Shown piece by piece: positions 1 to 7,407 of a stretch of 42,049 nucleotides of DNA. The notes under the pieces are model-generated. The model did no database searches, had not been told where the DNA came from, and was given only the letters and a program-made list of their open reading frames with translations. Numbering within the stretch: position 1 is the first letter of the stretch; each line of letters opens with the position of its first letter. The translations under genes were made by a program, and so were the position numbers. Source of the stretch: Clostridiales bacterium (lineage in GTDB: Bacteria; Bacillota; Clostridia; Oscillospirales; Oscillospiraceae); NCBI GenBank assembly GCA_019418025.1, contig DYCR01000014.1:825-42873 (forward strand). Direction: 5' to 3'.

Positions 1-167
1 TGACTGCAGGGCAGCTCAATGGCTTCGGCGAACTGCCCAGCAAGAATGCTCTGGTGGCTTCTGTTCTGGGTACCTTCCTGGCTCCCATTTCCAGCCTGGC
101 TTTTGTTCTGGATCAGGTTCGTATCCAGAAGGAAGGCGGCGCTCCCGCAGCCGAGGCAGAGGCTTAA
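1..167 (+). CDS. rplJ: 50S ribosomal protein L10, 3' end (partial)
   Basis: The last 55 codons of an ORF entering from the left edge are open from base 3 to the TAA at 165-167. The peptide contains LPSKNALVASVLGTFLAPIS and ends in an Ala/Glu-rich tail (GAPAAEAEA), which matches the C-terminal part of bacterial L10. L10 forms the base of the ribosomal stalk and binds the L7/L12 dimers, and the next gene encodes L7/L12, the universal rplJ-rplL order. The start and most of the protein lie outside the window, so the identification rests on this tail plus the context. Confidence 0.88.
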   Translation, partial: TAGQLNGFGELPSKNALVASVLGTFLAPISSLAFVLDQVRIQKEGGAPAAEAEA

Positions 168-222
168 TCTGCTGCACACACTAACAAACACACTTTAACT
201 TACATTTTAGGAGGATATTACA

Positions 223-597
223 ATGGCTAGTGAAAAGATCACTGCTCTCGTTGAGGAAGTTAAGGGCCTGACCGTTCTGGAGCTGTCCGAGCTGGTTCAC
301 ACCCTGGAGGAAGTTTTCGGCGTTTCCGCTGCCGCTGCTGCTGTTGCTGCTCCCGCTGCCGGCGCTGCTGCTGAGGTTGAAGAGAAGACCGAGTTCGACG
401 TCATCCTGAAGGAAGCTGGTTCTTCCAAGCTGAACGTCATCAAGGTTGTCCGCGCTGCTACCGGCCTGGGCCTGAAGGACGCTAAGGATCTGGTTGACAA
501 CTGCCCCAAGACTCTGAAGGAAGCTATCTCCAAGGAAGATGCAGAGAAGCTGGTTGCAGAGCTGAAGGAAGCTGGCGCAACTGCAGAGATCAAGTAA
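223..597 (+). CDS. rplL: 50S ribosomal protein L7/L12
   Basis: A 124-residue protein, the usual length for L7/L12. It has the N-terminal dimerisation helix (residues about 1-33), an Ala-rich flexible hinge (about 36-52) and the C-terminal factor-binding domain (about 55-124) with the conserved stretch GLGLKDAKDLVD. L7/L12 forms the mobile stalk that recruits and stimulates EF-Tu, EF-G and other translation factors. The ATG at 223 is preceded by AGGAGG at 209-214, eight bases upstream. It lies 55 bp after rplJ and is followed by a strong terminator, so it is the last gene of the rplJL transcript. Confidence 0.98.
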   Translation: MASEKITALVEEVKGLTVLELSELVHTLEEVFGVSAAAAAVAAPAAGAAAEVEEKTEFDVILKEAGSSKLNVIKVVRAATGLGLKDAKDLVDNCPKTLKEAISKEDAEKLVAELKEAGATAEIK

Positions 598-620
598 TTT
601 ATCTCTACCGTATGCATTCA

Positions 621-650
621 ACAGCCGTCAGGAAACTGGCGGCTGTTTTT
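621..650 (+). terminator. Rho-independent terminator after rplL
   Basis: An 11-bp stem pairs 621-631 with 636-646 (one G-U pair) around a GAAA tetraloop, followed by a run of T to 650. It closes the rplJ-rplL transcript 24 bp after the rplL stop. Confidence 0.92.
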
Positions 651-679
651 GTACATCTTCACTGATTTAGGAGGTATTT

Positions 680-1501
680 ATGTACTCCATCGGATATCTG
701 TCCGCTATCACAGACCTCTCCGGTTATCAGATCGATTGGGTGGCAACGATCAAGCTGTCCTGTGTGATCGCCGTCGGCATTTTTGCTGTCGGCGCAATCT
801 TTCGGGCATTCTTAGGCAGAGGCTCCAGTCTGACTCGGAGTGTATCTGCTGTGTTGAACATCCTGCTCATTTACGTCAGTGCCGTAATGCTCTATCGGTA
901 CTTCCCCGCCCTGCACCAACTGTTCAACAGTCTCCCATTTACAACAATGACCGCAGATCACGCAGTATTATGGGATGTTTCTCATTTGCCTGATCTGATC
1001 CTTTATCCTGCTGTATTGCAGATGTCCATCCTCGCCTTGCTCGTGAACACCCTCGAGACATTTCTGCCCCGAGGCCGCAGCATTATCACATGGTATCTCT
1101 ACCGAACCGTCACCGCCATGAGCGCCTTGATTTTATATTTCGGGCTATATTCTGCCGTTAATCATTTTGCTCCGAAAATTTTTGACGCATGGGCTGAAAC
1201 CATCCTGATTGCCTTCTGGGGGATCATCCTTCTGATTGGATTGCTGAAGCTGATTTTCAGCGTCTTGCTTTCTATATTCAACCCGATCATCGGCGCCTGC
1301 TATGCGTTCTTCTTTTCTAACCTGTTTGGCAAGCAATTTACAAAAGCGATCCTAACCACCATTTTTATGGTGCTGATCATATTTTATTTGAATCAGTTCG
1401 GTCTGACTCAGATAATTTACTCCGAAGTGACACTGGCCAGCTATGGCCCCATGAGTCTGATCCTGCTGATTGCACTATATTTGTTCGGCAAAATCTTATA
1501 A
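680..1501 (+). CDS. Multi-pass integral membrane protein of unknown function
   Basis: A 273-residue, strongly hydrophobic protein with about seven candidate membrane segments (roughly residues 22-45, 57-75, 107-128, 138-160, 173-200, 202-222 and 226-245, with another hydrophobic stretch at 255-273). I do not recognise a family motif. The ATG at 680 has AGGAGG at 669-674 with five bases between, a good site. It sits alone between two terminators, 30 bp behind the rplL terminator; I see no clear promoter in that gap, so low-level read-through from the ribosomal operon is possible. It could loosely resemble CvpA-type or other poorly characterised membrane proteins, but nothing in the sequence proves this. 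Confidence 0.75.
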   Translation: MYSIGYLSAITDLSGYQIDWVATIKLSCVIAVGIFAVGAIFRAFLGRGSSLTRSVSAVLNILLIYVSAVMLYRYFPALHQLFNSLPFTTMTADHAVLWDVSHLPDLILYPAVLQMSILALLVNTLETFLPRGRSIITWYLYRTVTAMSALILYFGLYSAVNHFAPKIFDAWAETILIAFWGIILLIGLLKLIFSVLLSIFNPIIGACYAFFFSNLFGKQFTKAILTTIFMVLIIFYLNQFGLTQIIYSEVTLASYGPMSLILLIALYLFGKIL

Positions 1502-1510
1502 GCAAATATT

Positions 1511-1541
1511 AAAAACGTCATGATTTATTTATGGCGTTTTT
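1511..1541 (+). terminator. Rho-independent terminator after the membrane protein gene
   Basis: An inverted repeat of 11 bases (1511-1521 with 1531-1541, one G-U pair) carries A- and T-rich ends, so it could work in both directions. It begins ten bases after the stop of the membrane protein gene. Confidence 0.75.
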
Positions 1542-1625
1542 GATATTTTTATCCTTAATTATTCAGTTTAGACAAATATTATTTTTATTTCCAGCAATAT
1601 TTTTTTTGCAGATCGATTATTATGT

Positions 1626-1654
1626 TTTACAAATGGGGTATCATGTATTATAAT
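1626..1654 (+). promoter_or_regulatory. Vegetative (sigma-A type) promoter for the F420-ligase-like gene
   Basis: TTTACA at 1626-1631 and TATAAT at 1649-1654 are separated by exactly 17 bp. The predicted transcription start near 1661 leaves a leader of about 50 nt before the ATG at 1713. The surrounding 1540-1650 region is very AT-rich. Confidence 0.85.
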
Positions 1655-1712
1655 ATGTAAGTAAAAGCGTTCTTTCAAAACGCTATTCTATGGTTGATTA
1701 GGAGTGTTATTT

Positions 1713-2909
1713 ATGAGCCGGATGTTTGGTACTGTTTCTATGGGTGTCCGCGCTCCCATCATTCGTGAGGGAGACAATCTCGCTGATATCGTCACCGATT
1801 CTATTGCACAGGCAATGAAATATGACGGTTTAGCCCCCCGTGATCGTGACATCGTCGCTATAACAGAAGCCATTGTCGCAAGATCCCAAGGCAACTACGT
1901 CAGCGCAGACAACATTGCAGAGGATGTACGTGCGAAGTTTGGCGGCGAAACCGTTGGTGTCATTTTCCCCATCCTGAGCCGTAACCGTTTTGCTATCTGC
2001 CTGCGCGGTATCGCAAAGGGCTGTAAGAAAGTCGTTTTGATGCTCAGCTATCCTTCCGATGAAGTCGGAAACCATCTGATCGATTGGGACCTGATGGATG
2101 AAAAGGGTGTAAATCCTTATAGCGATGTGCTGTCCGAGGCTCGTTACCGCGAACTGTTCGGCTTCACAAAGCATCCCTTCACCGGCGTTGACTATGTAGA
2201 ATATTACAGCAACCTGATCCGCGAGAGCGGTGCAGAGGTCGAGGTCGTTTTTGCTAACGATCCCAGAGCTGTTCTGCGCTACACCAAAAACGTCCTGAAC
2301 TGTGATATCCACACCCGTGCCCGCACCAAGCGTCTTTTGCTGGCAGCAGGCGCTGAAAAGGTATTTGGTCTGGATGAAATCATGACCGCCCCCGTCAATG
2401 ACAGCGGCTACAACACAAAGTACGGTCTGCTTGGCTCCAACAAAGCTACCGAGGACACCGTGAAGCTGTTCCCCAGAGAATGCCAGGATCTGGTTCTGGA
2501 TATTCAGGAGCGTATGCTGAAGCTGACCGGAAAGCATGTTGAAGTTATGGTCTACGGTGACGGTGCATTCAAAGACCCCATTGGCAAGATCTGGGAGCTG
2601 GCTGACCCTGTCGTTTCCCCCGCCTATACCCCCGGATTGGAAGGCACTCCCAACGAGCTGAAGCTGAAGTATCTGGCAGACAATGACTTTGCCGATCTGA
2701 CCGGCGAGGCGCTGCGGGATGCGATCAAGGAGAAGATCCAGCAGAAGGACGGCTCCAGTCTGGTTGGTAACATGGCTGCTCAGGGTACTACCCCCCGCCG
2801 TCTGACCGACCTGATCGGTTCTCTGTGCGACCTGACCTCCGGTTCCGGAGACAAGGGTACCCCCATCATCTATATCCAGGGTTACTTTGACAACTACACC
2901 AATGAATAA
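1713..2909 (+). CDS. Coenzyme F420-0:L-glutamate ligase-like protein (CofE/FbiB family)
   Basis: A 398-residue protein. The N-terminus has the family's pattern of a G-V-R-A-P-I-I-R-E-G-D-N-L segment, followed by a segment (about residues 45-70) resembling the ligase's D-I-V-A-I-T-E-A-I-V-A-R-S-Q-G motif. True family members add gamma-linked glutamate to coenzyme F420-0 with GTP. Clostridia are not known to make F420 and no other F420 gene is present here, so the substrate is probably different; the call is to family, not reaction. The open frame extends upstream to a GTG at 1704, but TAGGAG at 1699-1704 places the ATG at 1713 at a normal eight-base spacing, so I chose 1713. It is monocistronic, with a strong promoter and a strong terminator. 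Confidence 0.85.
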   Translation: MSRMFGTVSMGVRAPIIREGDNLADIVTDSIAQAMKYDGLAPRDRDIVAITEAIVARSQGNYVSADNIAEDVRAKFGGETVGVIFPILSRNRFAICLRGIAKGCKKVVLMLSYPSDEVGNHLIDWDLMDEKGVNPYSDVLSEARYRELFGFTKHPFTGVDYVEYYSNLIRESGAEVEVVFANDPRAVLRYTKNVLNCDIHTRARTKRLLLAAGAEKVFGLDEIMTAPVNDSGYNTKYGLLGSNKATEDTVKLFPRECQDLVLDIQERMLKLTGKHVEVMVYGDGAFKDPIGKIWELADPVVSPAYTPGLEGTPNELKLKYLADNDFADLTGEALRDAIKEKIQQKDGSSLVGNMAAQGTTPRRLTDLIGSLCDLTSGSGDKGTPIIYIQGYFDNYTNE

Positions 2910-2915
2910 ACGATT

Positions 2916-2946
2916 AGAGCGAACCGATTTCGGTTCGCTCTTTTTT
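2916..2946 (+). terminator. Rho-independent terminator of the F420-ligase-like gene
   Basis: A perfect 11-bp stem (2916-2926 with 2931-2941), a four-base loop and six T residues, starting six bases after the TAA. Confidence 0.95.
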
Positions 2947-2957
2947 GTCATATTATG

Positions 2958-2986
2958 AAAAACCGGAAGGGGTGCCCCCCTTCCGG
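2958..2986 (-). terminator. Rho-independent terminator of mrp
   Basis: On the minus strand a perfect 10-bp GC-rich stem (2977-2986 with 2963-2972) with a four-base loop is followed by five U (complement of the A run 2958-2962). It lies nine bases downstream of the mrp stop and back-to-back with the plus-strand terminator at 2916-2946. Confidence 0.92.
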
Positions 2987-2994
2987 CTGCTTAT

Positions 2995-3819
2995 TCAAAT
3001 CTTTTCGATGGCCTCAATCACTCCGGCTACATGTTCCGTAGGAACCGTCTCCATCAGACCGGCATCGTATGCCTCAGCCACGGCAGGATCGATCGGAAGC
3101 CGTGCCAGAACCGGCAGGCCAAACTCCGCTGCGACCTCGTCTACGTGACTCTTACCGAATACATTGATCTTCTTACCGCAGTCAGGGCAACTCAGATAGC
3201 TGTAATTCTCTACCAATCCCAACACAGGGATCTTCATCATATTCGCCATCTTTACCGCCTTGGCAACGATCATCGAAACCAGATCCTGAGGGCTCGTAAC
3301 AATCACAATCCCATCAACAGGCAGACTCTGGAATACGGTCAGGGGCACATCGCCTGTTCCGGGAGGCATGTCTACAAACATGTAGTCTACATCTTCCCAG
3401 ATCACATCTGTCCAGAACTGCTTGACGGCACCGGCAATGACAGGACCACGCCACAGAACGGGGTCACCGGGGTTATCCAGCAGCAGATTGATGGACATAA
3501 CCTGAATGCCGCTGCGGGTGAGTGCAGGGTACAGGCCCTCCTTGGTGGCACCCTGACATTCCGTGACACCGAATGCCTTGGGGGCAGAAGGTCCGGTAAT
3601 ATCGGCGTCCAGAACACCTACGTGCTTTCCTCTGCGGGCCATGGCAACGGACAGCATGGATGTCACGGTGCTCTTGCCGACACCGCCCTTACCGGACACG
3701 ACGGCAATCACTTTTTTAACACTGGAATTGGGATTCAGCTTGGCCAGCATGCTCTCTGCGGTGCGATCACCGCAGCTGGAGCTGGCGCAAGATGAACAAT
3801 TTCCATTACAAGAACTCAT
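2995..3819 (-). CDS. mrp: Mrp/NBP35-type iron-sulfur cluster carrier ATPase (ApbC)
   Basis: A 274-residue P-loop NTPase. The deviant Walker A motif GKGGVGKST is at residues 43-51, the switch region VDMPPGTGD around 149-157, and the CPDC cluster-binding motif at 211-214. These are hallmarks of Mrp/ApbC proteins, which bind and transfer [4Fe-4S] clusters to apo-proteins in the cytoplasm. An extra N-terminal cysteine cluster (C4, C8, C11, C16) recalls the N-terminal ferredoxin-like site of NBP35, although the spacing differs. The ATG at 3819 is preceded by AAGGAG (3828-3833) with eight bases between. It is a single-gene unit with a consensus promoter and its own terminator; clients in this window could include the Fe-S enzyme IspG. 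Confidence 0.95.
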   Translation of the reverse strand: MSSCNGNCSSCASSSCGDRTAESMLAKLNPNSSVKKVIAVVSGKGGVGKSTVTSMLSVAMARRGKHVGVLDADITGPSAPKAFGVTECQGATKEGLYPALTRSGIQVMSINLLLDNPGDPVLWRGPVIAGAVKQFWTDVIWEDVDYMFVDMPPGTGDVPLTVFQSLPVDGIVIVTSPQDLVSMIVAKAVKMANMMKIPVLGLVENYSYLSCPDCGKKINVFGKSHVDEVAAEFGLPVLARLPIDPAVAEAYDAGLMETVPTEHVAGVIEAIEKI

Positions 3820-3835
3820 TTTTAACGCTCCTTAT

Positions 3836-3849
3836 GTCGGAAAACCGAC
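3836..3849 (-). promoter_or_regulatory. Small hairpin in the mrp leader
   Basis: GTCGG and CCGAC form a 5-bp stem with a four-base loop directly upstream of the mrp ribosome binding site (3828-3833). It is within the predicted transcript, so it could influence translation initiation; no known element matches it. Confidence 0.35.
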
Positions 3850-3868
3850 GAAAATAATATTTTAGACT

Positions 3869-3897
3869 ATTATAAGACACTCTTCCACCGCTGTCAA
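3869..3897 (-). promoter_or_regulatory. Consensus sigma-A promoter for mrp
   Basis: On the minus strand TTGACA (3892-3897) and TATAAT (3869-3874) are separated by 17 bp, a perfect match to the vegetative consensus. Transcription would start near 3862, giving a leader of roughly 43 nt. The -35 box begins seven bases after the stop of the ABC-F gene. Confidence 0.95.
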
Positions 3898-3903
3898 CTT
3901 CTA

Positions 3904-5772
3904 TTATTCAATGGCAAGGCTGGCAGTCTCCCACTGCTCCATCAGATCCATCAGCACCAATTCCGCCGCTTCCTTCTCCTCCAGAAGTCTCGTCAGCTCC
4001 TGATAGTCTGCCGCAGCTGCCTCGATGGCACCGTCAAAGTCTGCGATTGCACGCTCCTGCTTTTCGATCTCTCGCTCCAGCTTGCGCACGAGCTTCTCTG
4101 CATCCTTTGTTCCGCCCTTTGGTTTTTCCTTCTTCTCCTTGGGCGGCGCCGACAGAACCGGCTTGGAAAGCTTTTCAAACTCCTTCATGGAGCGGTACTT
4201 TCCGTATCCGCAGGGATAGTCCTTGATGGTGCCGTCCTCCAGCTCCCAGATCCGCTCTGCGAACTTTTCGATAAAATACCGATCGTGAGACACAAACAGC
4301 AGAACACCCTCGAATTCTTCAATGGCCGCCTCCACCCATTCACGGGATGCAATATCCAGATGGTTGGTTGGTTCGTCAAGAATCAGCAGGTTGATCTTCT
4401 CATCCATCAGCATACACAGCCTCAGGCGCGACTGCTCGCCGCCTGACAGATTTCCAACGGTTTTGAACACATCATCACCGGAAAACAAAAATGCGCCCAG
4501 ACGGTCACGAGCCTCCTGTGCCGTGCAGTTTTTCTCATAGAGCATGGTATCATACAGCGTCCGTTCCGGATGCTCGAAATGGATGATCTGAGGTAAGTAT
4601 CCCCATTTCACCGTGGGTCCAAACTGAAGCTTTCCTCCGAAATCCTCATCCCCCAACAGACACTTGATAAAGGTGGATTTTCCCGTTCCGTTGTCGCCAA
4701 GCAGCGCGATCCGCTCGCCCCCCTCCACCAGAAGGTTCACATCAGAAAAGAGCTGTCTGTCCCCAAAGTGCTTTTCCATATTTTTGATTTTGAAAACCAC
4801 GTCTCCGGAAAATCCCTTTTCTCCAAAGCTGGCCTTCATGGTCTTTTCCTTTGTGGGACGTTTGGTTTTCTCGATCCGCTCCATCCGATGCTGAATGGAC
4901 ATGGCGCGCCGATACAAGGTCCGGTTGTTGATGCCCCAACCCTTCATGCGCTCCATGGTATATCCAAGCTGCTTCAGCTTTGCCTGCTCCTGCTCATACT
5001 GCTTCATCTGCAAATCAAACCGAGCCTGTTTTTCGTCAATATAAAAGGAATAGTTGCCGGAGTAGAACTCCGCATGTCCATCGGAGATCTCGATGATACG
5101 CTCCGCAACCTGATCCAGAAAGAAGCGGTCGTGGGAAATGGCTAAGACTGTTCCCTTAAAGCTGCGGATGTAGCCCTCCAGCCACTCGACACTGCGCAGG
5201 TCCAAATGGTTGGTCGGCTCATCCAACAGCAGGATATCCGTCTTTTCCAACAAAAGCCTAGCCAAATTCATGCGGGTCTTTTCTCCGCCGGAAAGGCTGT
5301 CAAACAGCTGCCTGCGCTGCTGCTGGGTGATACCAAGGCCGTTGCAGACCTTGTCCACCTCCACGTCCATCTCGTATCCTCCTCCGGTATAAAACCGATT
5401 GGAAAGATCATCATACTGCCGCAGGACAGACTCGTCCCCCGAGGCCATCTCCCCTTCCAGACGTTCCATCTTTCTGCGGATCCTGACAAGCTCCTCATAA
5501 GCGCTTCTCAGCACATCCTCCACCGTGTATCCGTCGGGGAATCGCGGGATCTGAGAGATCAGGCCCAGCTTCTTATCCGGGTTTACATATACCTCGCCAT
5601 CGTCATAATCCATTTCACCTGTCAGGATTTTGAACAGCGTCGTCTTACCGCAGCCATTGCGGCCCAGAATAGCGACCCGTTCCCCCTCCTGCACATCAAA
5701 GGACAGTCCGTCCAGCAGATTTTCTCCAATGACAAAAAATTTTGTCAGATTTTTTACTTGTATGTCAATCAT
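3904..5772 (-). CDS. ABC-F family ATPase (YdiF-like, soluble, tandem ATP-binding domains)
   Basis: A 622-residue protein with two ABC domains and no membrane segments. Domain 1 has GRNGCGKTT (about residues 37-45), LSGGEKTR and LLLDEPTNHLD; a charged linker rich in Arg and Lys (about 240-320) follows; domain 2 has GDNGTGKST, LSGGEQSR and LILDEPTNHLD. The tail (about 545-622) is a Lys/Glu-rich predicted coiled coil. ABC-F proteins bind the ribosomal E site and affect translation; some protect against antibiotics. Nothing here points to a specific drug, and the housekeeping neighbourhood argues for a general translation role. The ATG at 5772 overlaps the end of rnmV by eight bases, so the two are translationally coupled. 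Confidence 0.93.
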   Translation of the reverse strand: MIDIQVKNLTKFFVIGENLLDGLSFDVQEGERVAILGRNGCGKTTLFKILTGEMDYDDGEVYVNPDKKLGLISQIPRFPDGYTVEDVLRSAYEELVRIRRKMERLEGEMASGDESVLRQYDDLSNRFYTGGGYEMDVEVDKVCNGLGITQQQRRQLFDSLSGGEKTRMNLARLLLEKTDILLLDEPTNHLDLRSVEWLEGYIRSFKGTVLAISHDRFFLDQVAERIIEISDGHAEFYSGNYSFYIDEKQARFDLQMKQYEQEQAKLKQLGYTMERMKGWGINNRTLYRRAMSIQHRMERIEKTKRPTKEKTMKASFGEKGFSGDVVFKIKNMEKHFGDRQLFSDVNLLVEGGERIALLGDNGTGKSTFIKCLLGDEDFGGKLQFGPTVKWGYLPQIIHFEHPERTLYDTMLYEKNCTAQEARDRLGAFLFSGDDVFKTVGNLSGGEQSRLRLCMLMDEKINLLILDEPTNHLDIASREWVEAAIEEFEGVLLFVSHDRYFIEKFAERIWELEDGTIKDYPCGYGKYRSMKEFEKLSKPVLSAPPKEKKEKPKGGTKDAEKLVRKLEREIEKQERAIADFDGAIEAAAADYQELTRLLEEKEAAELVLMDLMEQWETASLAIE

Positions 5773-6358
5773 CGATCTGCTCCATTATCCTTGTCAATTC
5801 CTCTGAACCATACAGCATATTCAGCGCCTGCAGCAGGGCATTTGCACTCATATGTTGAGGTAAATTCAATTTTTTCAGCAGCTTCTTTCGCCTCTGATCG
5901 CTGCCCGGACACCCTGACAGCCCCAATCCGAACAGATCCTGCTTTGAGATCTCCCGATAAGGGGCTGATGCATTTTCTCCGTCGATGGTCGCTCCTGCCC
6001 TTCTCAAGGCATCCAAGATGACCTGCGGTGTCATCCCCTCCACCCCGAGCTTCCCCTCTTTTCCGGGGGCAGATTTCCGTTTTTCTTTTCCGTAGATATC
6101 CGGAATATAGGCATGCTTCACGTACTGTGGCGGGATCGCTCCCTTCAGGTAGTTCCGGATCACAAACCCGGCGCCGTCAGAATCGGTGAAAATGATGATT
6201 CCCCGTGCCCGTGCCACACGGCGCAGCAGCTCCAGATTCTCTTTATCCTTCATGATCCCAAAGCCGGATGTTTCCAGAATGGGGGCATCCACGATTTGGG
6301 AAAGGGTATTCTTGTCATAGCGGCCCTCGACCACAATGGCCTCTTTGATCCTTGTCAT
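5765..6358 (-). CDS. rnmV: Ribonuclease M5 (Toprim primase-like, 5S rRNA maturation)
   Basis: A 197-residue protein starting with a Toprim domain: the catalytic Glu in VVEGRYD (E11) and the acidic motif FTDSDGAG (D59, D61). RNase M5 makes the final cuts in 5S rRNA precursor, using ribosomal protein L18 as cofactor, in low-GC Gram-positive bacteria. The C-terminal half carries the basic segment expected for RNA binding. It overlaps the end of holA by four bases (6355-6358) and the start of the ABC-F gene by eight, so it lies inside a compact operon. Other Toprim proteins are possible, but the small size and start fit M5 well. Confidence 0.93.
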   Translation of the reverse strand: MTRIKEAIVVEGRYDKNTLSQIVDAPILETSGFGIMKDKENLELLRRVARARGIIIFTDSDGAGFVIRNYLKGAIPPQYVKHAYIPDIYGKEKRKSAPGKEGKLGVEGMTPQVILDALRRAGATIDGENASAPYREISKQDLFGLGLSGCPGSDQRRKKLLKKLNLPQHMSANALLQALNMLYGSEELTRIMEQIDD

Positions 6359-7407
6359 CGGCGTGCCTCCTGTGCAAGATGCAGGATCAGAATTTCCAGA
6401 AGCCGCTTTTGGTCGTCAAAGGACGTTTTCATCTGATAGTCCGTTTCCAATATCAGCTCAGCCGCCGTCCGGCAGAACTGCGGCGAAAACTTCTTTGCCG
6501 CGGCCATGGTTTTTCTTGCCGGATAATCCCGCATGCCGGTCAGAGACATCAAGGTATCGGCATTTTTTCCCGCATCCATCAGGGTCCTTGCCGTGGAGAT
6601 CCCGCGAAAATGCATGCCCACCGCACCCAGTATCGCAATGGGCTCCTGCTGCATTTTGAACAGCTGCTGAAGCTTCTGGAAGGCCGCAGCATACTCCCCC
6701 GTTCCCAGAAGGTCCGTCATCTGAAACACCACTGCATCCAATACAGGCTCCGTCACGGCATCGATATCCGCCTTGCAGATTTCATCCGCCGCCGAATACG
6801 CCATAATCTTCTTAATCTCACCCTGAAGGGCCGTCATGGTCCCCCCGGTAATGTCAATCAGATAGGTACACAGTTCCGCCGAGATCCGTTTTCCGCCGGA
6901 TGCAAAATGGCGGCCGATCCATGTCACCAGCTCCCGTTGATTCTGCTTGGCAAATTCCACGATCACACCGTGCCGATCCACAGCCTCCCACAGCTTTTTC
7001 TGGCGCTTATCCGGCTTCCACTGGACGATTTCATAGGTAAAGACAACCGTACAGTATTTCGGAATATCCGAAAGGACCTCGATCATTTTGGTCCGGTCAG
7101 ACTCATTCATTTTGAACAGGTCGATATCATCCACCTGTACAAAGGTTTTTTCCGCCATCATCGGCAGTGCCTCTACCGCATCGGTAAAGCCTTGGACGCT
7201 GAATGTCTCTTGGGTGAAACGGTGCGAATTAAAATCCTGAGTCAATTCGTCAATAGACTTTTTCCGCATCTGGTCCAGATAGTAGTGCAGCAGATACATT
7301 TCCTCACCGTGCAGGATATACAGTCTTTCCAGCGCGCCTGCTCGGATCGCCTGCTTCAACCGCCCTATCTCATCTTTTTTGATTTCCTGTTTTGCCAATG
7401 CGCTCAC
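6355..7407 (-). CDS. holA: DNA polymerase III subunit delta
   Basis: A 350-residue protein with the delta subunit pattern: the N-terminal Y-I-L-H-G-E-E segment (about residues 30-36), a degenerate AAA+ core and a C-terminal helical collar domain that pairs in the clamp loader. Delta opens the DnaN sliding clamp so that it can be loaded on primed DNA. It overlaps comEC by four bases at 7404-7407 and rnmV by four at its end. A holA gene directly after comEC is the usual order in Firmicutes, which supports the call despite the low sequence conservation of this family. Confidence 0.92.
   Translation of the reverse strand: MSALAKQEIKKDEIGRLKQAIRAGALERLYILHGEEMYLLHYYLDQMRKKSIDELTQDFNSHRFTQETFSVQGFTDAVEALPMMAEKTFVQVDDIDLFKMNESDRTKMIEVLSDIPKYCTVVFTYEIVQWKPDKRQKKLWEAVDRHGVIVEFAKQNQRELVTWIGRHFASGGKRISAELCTYLIDITGGTMTALQGEIKKIMAYSAADEICKADIDAVTEPVLDAVVFQMTDLLGTGEYAAAFQKLQQLFKMQQEPIAILGAVGMHFRGISTARTLMDAGKNADTLMSLTGMRDYPARKTMAAAKKFSPQFCRTAAELILETDYQMKTSFDDQKRLLEILILHLAQEARR

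Noticed and set aside
1830..2951. A 373-codon minus-strand open frame opposite the F420-ligase-like gene
   Set aside because: It begins inside the terminator at 2916-2946 and runs opposite a well-supported gene; a shadow.
3904..5772. ABC-F protein as an antibiotic resistance gene
   Set aside because: The two ATPase domains alone do not define resistance; the housekeeping operon and YdiF-like tail argue for a general role.
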